Origin: Chloroflexia bacterium
GTDB lineage: Bacteria > Chloroflexota > Chloroflexia > QHBQ01 > JADMIH01
Reading direction: 5' to 3'
DNA length: 14,306 bases
Assembly: GCA_025927935.1 (NCBI GenBank)
Contig: JAICKM010000087.1
Span: forward strand, 1 to 14,306
In this document: positions 6,946 through 13,126 of the stretch, in pieces
Layout of the letters: each line of letters starts with the position of its first letter
How positions within the stretch are numbered: position 1 is the first letter of the stretch
Notes under the pieces: model-generated
The model's database searches: none
What the model was told of the DNA's origin: nothing
The model's input: the letters and a program-made list of their open reading frames with translations, nothing else
Made by a program: the position numbers and the translations under genes

Positions 6946-7893
6946 ATGACTCCGGTTTCCCGAAAGACGGCCCGCCCCACGTCCGCATCCCGAATGCTGA
7001 TCCTGACCGCGCTGCTGGCCGCGCTGGCCCTGGCTCTGGCCGGCGGCCTGAGCCGCGCGAATGATCCGGTCGCCGCCCAGGCCGCCACGACTCCCGCCGC
7101 CGGCACCCAACTGCCCGGTGCGGTCGCCACGGGGGCTGCCCCCGTCAACACGGCAGGCGCCCTGGCGGTGCCCAGCGGCGTCCCCGGCGGCGTCCCCGCC
7201 AACGGGACGCTTGGATCCAACCCGACGAGCACCAACAGCACCGGATCACTGATCCCGTGGTTGATCGGGGCCGTGGTCCTGCTCGGGCTGATTGGCGTGG
7301 CTGTGTTTGCGCTGCGGCGGGGAGCCACTACGCCCGTCGCGCCCGTCCTGGCCGGCGATGGCGAGGCCATCACCACCGTCGATACCACCCGGCCCGCGGC
7401 GGTCGCGTCCACAGCCACGGCGGCCAGGGGCGCCACCACGCCGCTGACCCAGGTGCGCTGCCCCAACTGTGACGCGCTCAATCCCGCCGACCGGCGCTTC
7501 TGCGACGAGTGCGGCCAGGATCTGCGCCCCGCTGCCCTGGCGGCGGCCACCAGCGCCCTACCCGCCCTGGACGAGGCCACCACGCCGTACCTGGAAACGC
7601 TCAGCCGCGCCGACGAGCAATTGGAGTTCGTGCTGGCCCGCAAAGTCGTGACCCTGGGCCGCGCCCCCGACAACGACATCGTCATCGACAACCAGTTCAT
7701 CGGCTGGCAGACCGTGTCGCCCCACCACGCCCGGCTGACCGAGCAGGATGAGGGGGGTTTCCTGCTGGAGGATCTCCAGTCGGAAAACGGTACGTTTGTC
7801 AACAGCGCGCGCACCGGGCAGAATGTGCTGGAAGACGGCATGACTATTGCGTTGGGCAAAGTGGAGTTTATCTATCGCGTGCCCCGCGCGTAG
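6946..7893 (+). CDS. Membrane-anchored zinc-ribbon/FHA domain protein
   Basis: Protein of 315 aa that looks like a membrane-tethered phosphothreonine reader. Residues 17-34 are a hydrophobic signal or anchor segment, 35-101 an Ala/Gly/Pro/Thr/Ser-rich stretch probably outside the membrane, and 102-123 a second membrane helix followed by RR (stop-transfer), putting the rest in the cytoplasm. A zinc ribbon has Cys172, 175, 186 and 189. The FHA domain (about 231-310) keeps LGR (237-239), Ser258-x-x-His261 and NGT (281-283), but the usual SRRH is SPHH, so two arginines are lost. AGGAGG (6929-6934) lies 11 nt before ATG 6946, a slightly long spacing. It starts 33 bp after the kinase gene and probably shares its transcript. 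It may be a target or docking partner of that kinase (inference from order and domains). Confidence 0.9.
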   Translation: MTPVSRKTARPTSASRMLILTALLAALALALAGGLSRANDPVAAQAATTPAAGTQLPGAVATGAAPVNTAGALAVPSGVPGGVPANGTLGSNPTSTNSTGSLIPWLIGAVVLLGLIGVAVFALRRGATTPVAPVLAGDGEAITTVDTTRPAAVASTATAARGATTPLTQVRCPNCDALNPADRRFCDECGQDLRPAALAAATSALPALDEATTPYLETLSRADEQLEFVLARKVVTLGRAPDNDIVIDNQFIGWQTVSPHHARLTEQDEGGFLLEDLQSENGTFVNSARTGQNVLEDGMTIALGKVEFIYRVPRA

Positions 7894-7903
7894 GGCCGGC
7901 CCG

Positions 7904-7920
7904 CGGCACGTGGCGTGCCG
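7904..7920 (+). other. Small hairpin in the FHA-phosphatase gap
   Basis: CGGCAC (7904-7909) pairs with GTGCCG (7915-7920) around a 5-nt loop, 10 nt after the FHA gene stop. No T-tract follows. It may be an RNA-processing or weak attenuation point, or just a chance stem in GC-rich DNA. Confidence 0.3.
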
Positions 7921-7981
7921 GGGCGCCGGGCGCGCGCGGGCAACCGCATCCGCACAACGGTAGAAGCAGGATAGGGCCACC

Positions 7982-10168
7982 ATGCCGATTGTTTGTCCCG
8001 CGTGCGCCGCCACGAACGCGCCCGATTCCACGTTCTGTATGCGCTGCGGCGCGCCGCTGCCGCAGGCCGGGCCGGAGGCGGCTCGTGTTGCGCCCGCCGC
8101 GGTCGAGCACGGGGCGCCGGGCGGCGCCATCGGCCCGCCGGTGGTGCTGACCGCGGTGCCCGACGAAGCGGACCCGGCGCCCCCGGCCCCCGCCCCGGAA
8201 CCAACCCCGCCGCGCGAACCGCCTACACTCGTCATCGAGTCACTTGCGGCGCTTGAACCATCCTTCCCCGCAGGCGAACCGCCGGCCCAGGCGGAGACCC
8301 CCGCCGAGCCGGTCACGCAGGCGGAGACCTCCGCCGAGCCGGTCACGCAGGCCGAAACCCCGCTGCCCGCCGAGCCGGGCGCGCAGGCCGGCGGCAGCGA
8401 TCAGGCGCCCTTGGCGGGGGTGACTACGGTTCCGCTGCCCGGCGTGCCCGCGCCGGTGCCCGCGGGCACGACGCCGCAGGACGCGCCGACCGAGATCCTG
8501 CCCTTTGACCTCACCGTGCTGCATCCGCTGCCCGACGGCGCCATCCTCGACGGGCGCTACGTGGTGCGCGGGCTAATTCAGCACGCGCCAACCCTGAACC
8601 TCTACCGGACGCAGACGCGCGGCGGGCAGCGCTGCCCCAATTGCGGGGCACTGGCCGCGCCGGATGCGCGAATCTGCGCCCGCTGCCAGACGGCGTTGAC
8701 CGGCGCCGCGCCTCTCGCCGCCTACGTCGTGGCCGAAGCCCAGAACCGCGAAGCCTTGCTGCCCGATCCCACCGTGATCGAGCGCGGCCTCCATCATCCC
8801 AACCTGATGCCGCTGGTCGACGAGTTCAGCTACGCGCCCTACGGCGCGGCCCGCTACTACACCGTTGCCGAAGCCCGCCAGGGTGTGCCATTGGCCCAAC
8901 TGACGCTGCCGCAGCCGCCCAACCAGGTGGTCGAATGGGGGTTGCAACTGACGGAGGCGCTGCGCTATCTGCACGAACAGGGCGTGCTGAGTCCGGGCGC
9001 CACCACGGGCAATGTGCTGATCCAGGATAACGAGGCGGTGCTGGCAAACTTGCAGCAGGCCCGCCCGGCCAGTCCCGACCCGGTCGAACGGGGGCGCGAG
9101 TTTGCCGGCGACGTGACCGCACTGGCCGGGCTGCTGTACGAGACGCTGACCGGCCATTATGCGGCCGCCGTGGGCCGGGGACCGGTCTTGCCCGACTCGG
9201 CGCCGCCCGCGCTGGAAACAGCCTTCGCCCGCGCCTTGCGCCCCAGTGCGGATAGCCCGCCGCTCACCGCCGAGAGCTGGCACGGCCTGTTGCTCCAGGC
9301 TCGCGAGGCGCTGCATACCCCGGCGCCCAGCCTGCGCATCCGGTCGGGCCGTATCTCCGATGTGGGCCGCCATCGCCCCTTAAACGAAGACAGCCTGGCC
9401 GTGATCGAGTGCCAGGTGGTGCAGGAGTCGGTCAGCGCGGGCCTGGGCGTCTACGCCGTGGCCGACGGGATGGGCGGCCATGCCGGCGGCGAGGTCGCCA
9501 GCGCGCTGGCGATTGCCACGGTCACGGATGGGCTGTTGCGCCGCTTCATCGCCCCGCAGTTCAGCCCTAACAGCGCCGATCCGTCGAGCGAACAGATCAC
9601 CGGCTGGCTCACCGACTCCGTGCAGACCGCCAATGGCCGCATCAACCTCGAACGCAACCAGCGTGGCACCGATATGGGCACGACACTGGTCGTGGCGCTG
9701 GTCACGGCGCACAAGCTCTATATCGCCAATGTCGGCGACAGCCGGGCGTATCTCTGGACGCCCGCCGGCGAGCACCCCGCCGCCTTGCGCCAGGTGAGCT
9801 TGGATCATTCGCTGGTCCAGCGCCTGGTGACGATGGGCCAGATCACGCCGGAGGAAGCCAAATACCACCCTTATCGCAACATGATCTACAAGTCGCTCGG
9901 TGAAAAGGCCCAGGTCGAAATCGACGTGTTTGTCGAGCCGGTCGTGCCCGGCCTGCGCTTGCTGCTCTGTTCGGACGGCCTGAGCGGCATGGTGCCCGAC
10001 CCACAAATCGCCGAAATCCTCGCCGCGGAAGCCGACCCGCAGGCCGCCTGCGCCCGGCTGATCGCCGCGGCCAACGAAGGCGGCGGCACGGATAACATCA
10101 CCGCCGTGACGGTGTATATTGAGGCGACCGGCGACGCGCGTAACATGGACGCGCCGCCGGCAATCTAA
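7982..10168 (+). CDS. Zinc ribbon - pseudokinase (internal zinc ribbon) - PP2C phosphatase fusion
   Basis: Cytoplasmic protein of 728 aa. Residues 5-22 are a zinc ribbon (Cys5, 8, 19, 22). A Pro/Ala/Glu linker (about 28-183) includes a 10-residue repeat. Residues 184-445 align by eye to a kinase fold: GRYVVRG near 191, HHPNLMPLVDEF (271-282), YLHEQGVL (329-336), and GDVTALAGLLYETLTG (376-391). The catalytic loop reads LSPGATTGNVL (336-346) with no catalytic Asp, and DFG is gone (ANLQQ), so it should be inactive. A second zinc ribbon (Cys218, 221, 232, 235) sits where the Lys-bearing strand is expected. The PP2C domain (452-716) is intact: RPLNED with Asp470, DGMGGH (495-500), GTDMGTT (562-568), GDSRAY (585-590), CSDG with Asp665, and GTDN (702-705). 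It should remove phosphate from Ser/Thr using two metal ions. The start ATG 7982 is preceded by AGGATAGGG. Last gene of the cassette; an opposing partner for the kinase. Confidence 0.92.
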   Translation: MPIVCPACAATNAPDSTFCMRCGAPLPQAGPEAARVAPAAVEHGAPGGAIGPPVVLTAVPDEADPAPPAPAPEPTPPREPPTLVIESLAALEPSFPAGEPPAQAETPAEPVTQAETSAEPVTQAETPLPAEPGAQAGGSDQAPLAGVTTVPLPGVPAPVPAGTTPQDAPTEILPFDLTVLHPLPDGAILDGRYVVRGLIQHAPTLNLYRTQTRGGQRCPNCGALAAPDARICARCQTALTGAAPLAAYVVAEAQNREALLPDPTVIERGLHHPNLMPLVDEFSYAPYGAARYYTVAEARQGVPLAQLTLPQPPNQVVEWGLQLTEALRYLHEQGVLSPGATTGNVLIQDNEAVLANLQQARPASPDPVERGREFAGDVTALAGLLYETLTGHYAAAVGRGPVLPDSAPPALETAFARALRPSADSPPLTAESWHGLLLQAREALHTPAPSLRIRSGRISDVGRHRPLNEDSLAVIECQVVQESVSAGLGVYAVADGMGGHAGGEVASALAIATVTDGLLRRFIAPQFSPNSADPSSEQITGWLTDSVQTANGRINLERNQRGTDMGTTLVVALVTAHKLYIANVGDSRAYLWTPAGEHPAALRQVSLDHSLVQRLVTMGQITPEEAKYHPYRNMIYKSLGEKAQVEIDVFVEPVVPGLRLLLCSDGLSGMVPDPQIAEILAAEADPQAACARLIAAANEGGGTDNITAVTVYIEATGDARNMDAPPAI
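8288..8359 (+). repeat. 30-bp tandem repeat in the phosphatase linker
   Basis: Units 8288-8317 and 8318-8347 differ at one base, followed by a partial, diverged third copy. They encode QAETPAEPVT-type 10-residue repeats in the disordered linker between the first zinc ribbon and the pseudokinase. Confidence 0.85.
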
Positions 10169-10355
10169 CAGGCAGGGAACGGCCGCAGGCACAGATCAGG
10201 CACGAAATTGGGCTGCGCCACGCACGCACACATAACAAAGCTACGGGCCTCGCGTTTGTATTCACGAAGTGCGCCTGAGCGTGCCTGGCAGGCACGGGCC
10301 CCGCGCTAGAGTTGGACAGCAAACACGGCCCCCGCCCGGCCGCAGAAAGAGCGAT
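10169..10355 (+). other. Intergenic region before the stress-protein gene
   Basis: 187 bp without a convincing gene. It holds a hairpin at 10281-10295 (GTGCCT/AGGCAC around GGC) with no T-tract after it. A poor -10-like TGTATT at 10257-10262 has no matching -35. Whether the stress-protein gene has its own promoter here or is read from the cassette is not decided by the sequence. Confidence 0.4.
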
Positions 10356-11825
10356 ATGGATCACCCTGACGATAAGCGCTCCGGCGAGCCTGATACCTAT
10401 TTGCCGCAAGGCGGCGACGCGACCGGCCCGCAATCGCCCACGCACGTGACGCTAGGCGGCACGGATGCCGGCCCAGCCGGCGGCGCCAATCCGTCCGTCG
10501 GCACGCCCAGCACCCCTGGCCCTTTTGCCCCGCCTTCCGTGATCCACCGGGCCGGCGATGCCCATCCCGGCGAAGCTAACCCTGCCGCCGCGCTCACCCG
10601 GCCCGACGGCGAACCCGCGGTCGATACCGCCCAACTCCTGGCCGCCCGCGAAGCCGCGGAGGAAGCGATCAGCCGCGGCGAAGGCCGGGCCGTGCCTTAT
10701 GAGGACGAAGGCGCCGGCCTGGCGCAAGGGCGCGAAAACCAGGGGGGCCGCAACATGGCTCCGGACGCCACGCCCGCCGACTACCTGGCCGCGCCGCACC
10801 CCTACGGGCCGCTGGCATCGGCCGGGGCGGGGCTGGAGGCGGAGACGGCGCGCGTAGAGGTGAAGGAAGAAGCCAACGCCGCCGCGGTCCAGCAGGCCGA
10901 GAGCATGTCGGGCGCCGATCCGGAGCGCAGCGATTACGAACGCCGCGAGTTCGGCCAGAGCCAGATGAACGAACTGCGCGATGACGTAATGGTCGGCGCG
11001 CCCACCGGGATGACTCCGCTGCCGGAACCGGCGGCGGATGTGACGGCGGCTTTCTCCACGGTGGACCAGGCGCGCGCCGCCATCCAGGCTCTGCGTGAGA
11101 TCGGCATCCCGGCGGCGAGCATCTCGCTGGTGGCCCGCGACCTGGGCAGCCGGGGCGAGGCCGTCGCCACGGTCGATGAAGTCACGCCCGCGGGCGAGGG
11201 CAGTTTCCGCCGCTCGAATACGGCGTTGCCCAACGACGAAGACCTGCCGGTGACGGTGCAAACGCAGACGCCCGAAGCGCCCGCAGAGATCAGCCGCGGC
11301 GGCCTGGCCCGCGACGAGGGCGAGATCACCCGCATCCAGAGTCCCGCCGATCCCGATATCTACAGCGATTTTGCCGACTCCGACGCCGATTATCGTACTG
11401 CTGCCGGCGAGGGGTCGGCCCAAACCGGCGAGCCGGTGGCTGGGGTCGATGTGAACGCGAACCTGGCGGAACCTGATACCGCGGACACCGACCACGTGGA
11501 TGCCGGGCGCGGCGCCGTCGCCGGGGGACTGTTCGGCGGCCTGACCGGGCTGTTGGTCGGCCTGGGCGCGCTGGCGATCCCCGGCCTGGGGCCGATCATC
11601 GCCGCCGGGCCGCTCGTGGGCGCCATTACCGGCATCCTGGCGGGCGGCGCCACCGGCGGCATTGTCGGCGCGCTGCTCGACGCCGGCGTGCCTCATGAGC
11701 ACGCGACCGCGTTGGCCGGCCGGGTCGCCCAGGGCGCGGTGCTGGTGTCGGTGCAGACGGACACCGTGACTCATGACGCGGTCGTGCGGGTTTTCCAGAC
11801 CCATGGCGCGGACGAGGTCCATTAA
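10356..11825 (+). CDS. YflT/general-stress-17M-like protein with long disordered region and glycine-zipper segment
   Basis: 489 aa. ATG 10356 is chosen over an in-frame ATG at 10269, because the extra 29 residues are Arg/Pro-rich and unlike the acidic body; a weak AAAGAG lies just upstream. Residues 1-228 are low-complexity, Ala/Gly/Pro/Glu/Asp-rich and probably disordered. Residues 229-263 (VTAAFSTVDQARAAIQAL onwards) match the start of YflT-type stress domains, where a short alpha/beta unit covers DISLVARD-like ends. After another acidic insert (about 264-385) comes a glycine-zipper hydrophobic region (386-444: GAVAGGLFGG, ALAIPGLGPIIAAGP, GGATGGIVG) and a C-terminal unit with VPHEHATAL and VLVSVQTD. 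Family members are linked to stress responses, but the biochemical role is unknown. In typical relatives the two halves are closer together. It follows the phosphatase gene by 187 bp; a functional link is only suggested by position. Confidence 0.8.
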   Translation: MDHPDDKRSGEPDTYLPQGGDATGPQSPTHVTLGGTDAGPAGGANPSVGTPSTPGPFAPPSVIHRAGDAHPGEANPAAALTRPDGEPAVDTAQLLAAREAAEEAISRGEGRAVPYEDEGAGLAQGRENQGGRNMAPDATPADYLAAPHPYGPLASAGAGLEAETARVEVKEEANAAAVQQAESMSGADPERSDYERREFGQSQMNELRDDVMVGAPTGMTPLPEPAADVTAAFSTVDQARAAIQALREIGIPAASISLVARDLGSRGEAVATVDEVTPAGEGSFRRSNTALPNDEDLPVTVQTQTPEAPAEISRGGLARDEGEITRIQSPADPDIYSDFADSDADYRTAAGEGSAQTGEPVAGVDVNANLAEPDTADTDHVDAGRGAVAGGLFGGLTGLLVGLGALAIPGLGPIIAAGPLVGAITGILAGGATGGIVGALLDAGVPHEHATALAGRVAQGAVLVSVQTDTVTHDAVVRVFQTHGADEVH

Positions 11826-11837
11826 GCGGCCTCCGGC

Positions 11838-11933
11838 GCACCGGTGGGAAACCACCTGCTCGATTCTATTCGCCGCTCGGCACCGGTGACGGTGGCGCCG
11901 GCCTATCAGGACGCTGCCGTGGGATCGCGATCC
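11838..11933. promoter_or_regulatory. Palindromes in the gap before the DUF5679 gene
   Basis: GCACCGGTG occurs twice (11838-11846 and 11880-11888; the core CACCGGTG is a perfect palindrome), with starts 42 bp apart, or four helical turns. A further perfect 12-bp palindrome, GGATCGCGATCC, lies at 11922-11933. They could be operator sites for a dimeric regulator of the next gene; no clear promoter boxes are seen alongside, so this is tentative. The rest of 11826-12006 shows nothing else apart from AGGAGG at 11991-11996. Confidence 0.25.
11843..11856 (+). terminator. Possible weak terminator after the stress-protein gene
   Basis: GGTGG (11843-11847) and CCACC (11852-11856) close a GAAA tetraloop 18 nt after the stop. 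It is followed by a mixed stretch, TGCTCGATTCTATT, that is only moderately T-rich. The stem is short, so termination is uncertain. Confidence 0.35.
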
Positions 11934-12006
11934 ACGCTGCGCCCCCAGGCCCCGCCCTCGCTTGTGAGGACGGGTGCAGGTTCTACTACAAGGAGGAATA
12001 CCCCAA

Positions 12007-12288
12007 ATGGCAACTGAAGCGTATTGTGTAAAGTGCCGGCAAAAGCGCGAGATGAAGGACCCCCAGGAAGTCACCATGCAGAATGGGCGGCCCGCCACCA
12101 AGGGCACCTGCCCGGTGTGTGGCACCTCAATGTTCCGCATCGGCTCGGGTGCGGCTGCGGCTGGCAGTAGCTCCAGCGGCGGCAGTAGCTCCGGCGGCAG
12201 TAGCTCCGGCGGCGGCAGTGGGGCGAAGGCGTCGAGCAGCAGCGGCAGCAAAAGTAGCGGCAGCAAAAGCAGCAGCAAAAGCAAGTAA
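12007..12288 (+). CDS. DUF5679 small zinc-binding protein with Ser/Gly/Lys tail
   Basis: 93 aa. The N-terminal 46 residues contain two CxxC knuckles, YCVKC (Cys7, Cys10) and TCPVC (Cys35, Cys38), separated by KREMKDP and NGRPATKG. This is the pattern of DUF5679, a zinc-ribbon-like domain of unknown function that also occurs attached to other proteins. Residues 47-93 are a Ser/Gly tail that turns into Ser/Gly/Lys repeats ending KSSSKSK, giving a flexible basic end that might touch nucleic acid (inference). The start ATG 12007 has AGGAGG 10 nt upstream; an ATG at 12074 in the same frame would lose the first knuckle. It appears to be a single-gene unit followed by a hairpin. Confidence 0.85.
   Translation: MATEAYCVKCRQKREMKDPQEVTMQNGRPATKGTCPVCGTSMFRIGSGAAAAGSSSSGGSSSGGSSSGGGSGAKASSSSGSKSSGSKSSSKSK
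12163..12285 (+). repeat. Low-complexity 15-bp repeats encoding the Ser/Gly/Lys tail
   Basis: GGCGGCAGTAGCTCC is repeated exactly at 12178-12192 and 12193-12207, with partial copies on either side. A second set of related units of the type AGCGGCAGCAAAAG(T/C) follows to the end of the gene. Slippage could change tail length. Confidence 0.8.
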
Positions 12289-12291
12289 GTT

Positions 12292-12308
12292 ACCCCGGAC
12301 TCCGGGGT
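12292..12308 (+). terminator. Candidate terminator hairpin after the DUF5679 gene
   Basis: ACCCCGG (12292-12298) pairs with CCGGGGT (12302-12308) around a 3-nt loop, starting 4 nt after the stop codon. No T-tract follows, so it is a terminator without a U-run or a 3' end stabiliser. Confidence 0.45.
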
Positions 12309-12513
12309 CGAGCGGTAGTGCTACGCCCGGCCCCGATCCGGCCCCTCTCTCCTGCCGCCGCGAGCCTTGATCGCGCCCCGGCCTGCCCTATTCCCATCGT
12401 CCGCGCTCGCGGATCGGCCCGCACTTCCCGCCCCATACAACCGGCCCGCCTGGCCGCCTGCTATAACCGATCTGCGCCCGTCCTCGGCGCGGGCCGCTCG
12501 CTTTGCGGCGTTA

Positions 12514-12522
12514 TGGTATAAT
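12514..12522 (+). promoter_or_regulatory. Extended -10 promoter of the 144-aa gene
   Basis: TGGTATAAT: a perfect TATAAT (12517-12522) preceded by a TGn extension (12514-12516). No recognisable -35 hexamer sits 16-18 nt upstream, which fits an extended -10 promoter. Transcription would start near 12529, leaving about a 47-nt leader. Confidence 0.65.
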
Positions 12523-12575
12523 GCGCGCGAAGGTAGATTCCGCGTACCCGCCTATACCCACACAGAGGAGCGATC

Positions 12576-13010
12576 ATGGACGATAAGCAGTACCTCCGCC
12601 AACTGCTGGCCGAGATGGAATCGGCTGATGTGCTCACGATCTTCTTCCCGCTGTTACGCAAGGCGCTGGTGGTCGATACCCGGCGGAGCAGCACGCATGG
12701 CCCGACGGCGGTGCTGGTGCCCGTGGTCGCATCGAGCAGCGAGCGGGCGGGACTGATTCAGCGCGAGCGGCCGGAACTCGGTCCCGTGCAGGCGATCCTC
12801 AGCATCCCGTGGATCAAGTCGGTGGAGACATTTCGTGAAGGGGAAGTGTTCGAGCGCACTATCGCCTGCCTGGCCCGCGCGGGCGTGCCGGAAGCCGACG
12901 CCCGCCGGACCTGCCTGGCCGCGGTCGCCGAGCTACGAGCCGCGGAGTATGCGACGAAGGTGGCCCTCGTGCGCGGCGAGAATTGCGATACCGTCTGGCC
13001 CATCCCCTGA
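12576..13010 (+). CDS. Conserved-looking hypothetical protein, 144 aa
   Basis: Not recognised. The start ATG 12576 is well supported by GAGGAG 6 nt upstream and the promoter at 12514-12522. The protein is soluble with no signal peptide or membrane helix. It begins with a helix-like stretch (MDDKQYLRQLLAEMESADVL), then FFPLLRKALVVDTR, a beta-like TAVLVPVV, and a segment PVQAILSIPWIKSVETFREG. The C-terminal part (about 88-135) is predicted helical and has Cys95 and Cys112. No catalytic motif is evident. It sits alone between a zinc-protein gene and a PRPP synthetase gene and ends before a strong hairpin, so it is probably monocistronic. Confidence 0.8.
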   Translation: MDDKQYLRQLLAEMESADVLTIFFPLLRKALVVDTRRSSTHGPTAVLVPVVASSSERAGLIQRERPELGPVQAILSIPWIKSVETFREGEVFERTIACLARAGVPEADARRTCLAAVAELRAAEYATKVALVRGENCDTVWPIP

Positions 13011-13046
13011 GCGGCGGCTAGCCACCGCCCACCGGCATTGTGTGTA

Positions 13047-13069
13047 GGGGCCGGTTGCAAACCGGCCCC
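13047..13069 (+). terminator. Strong hairpin after the 144-aa gene (terminator or dispersed palindrome)
   Basis: GGGGCCGGTT (13047-13056) pairs perfectly with AACCGGCCCC (13060-13069) around GCA. It lies 36 nt after the stop of the 144-aa gene, has no T-tract on either side, and is 58 nt before the PRPP synthetase start. The GGGGC...GCCCC shape resembles the hairpin at 3752-3779, so it may be a dispersed palindromic element used as a transcript end. Confidence 0.5.
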
Positions 13070-13126
13070 GTCGCCCATCAGGATCGCTGGTTTGGACCGC
13101 GCCGCGCAGGTAACGGAAGGCTGGGC

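Larger units (their letters stand above)
12289..12575 (+). other. Intergenic region between the DUF5679 gene and the 144-aa gene
   Basis: 287 bp. Besides the hairpin at its left end and the extended -10 promoter near its right end, it contains TGCTATAAC at 12459-12467, a second, weaker extended -10 candidate. Nothing else is recognised, and no RNA gene fold was found by eye. Confidence 0.5.

Noticed and set aside
7895..7920. A third member of the GGGGC...GCCCC palindrome family after the FHA gene
   Set aside because: The stem is only 6 bp and lacks the GGGGC/GCCCC block; similarity is limited to a leading GTAGGG.
11962..11989. Promoter-like TTGTGA ... TACTAC before the DUF5679 gene
   Set aside because: Transcription from it would begin inside the Shine-Dalgarno (11991-11996), leaving no usable ribosome site; the boxes are also poor.
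10452..12284. Long open frame on the minus strand opposite the stress-protein and DUF5679 genes
   Set aside because: It begins with Leu/Pro runs that are the antisense of the Ser/Gly repeats, crosses two well-supported plus-strand genes, and shows no domain; open antisense frames are common in GC-rich DNA.
13040..13126. N-terminal extension of the PRPP synthetase from ATG 13040
   Set aside because: The stretch covers a perfect hairpin, is Arg/Gly-rich, and family members begin at the MDEILVFGG position, which has its own Shine-Dalgarno.
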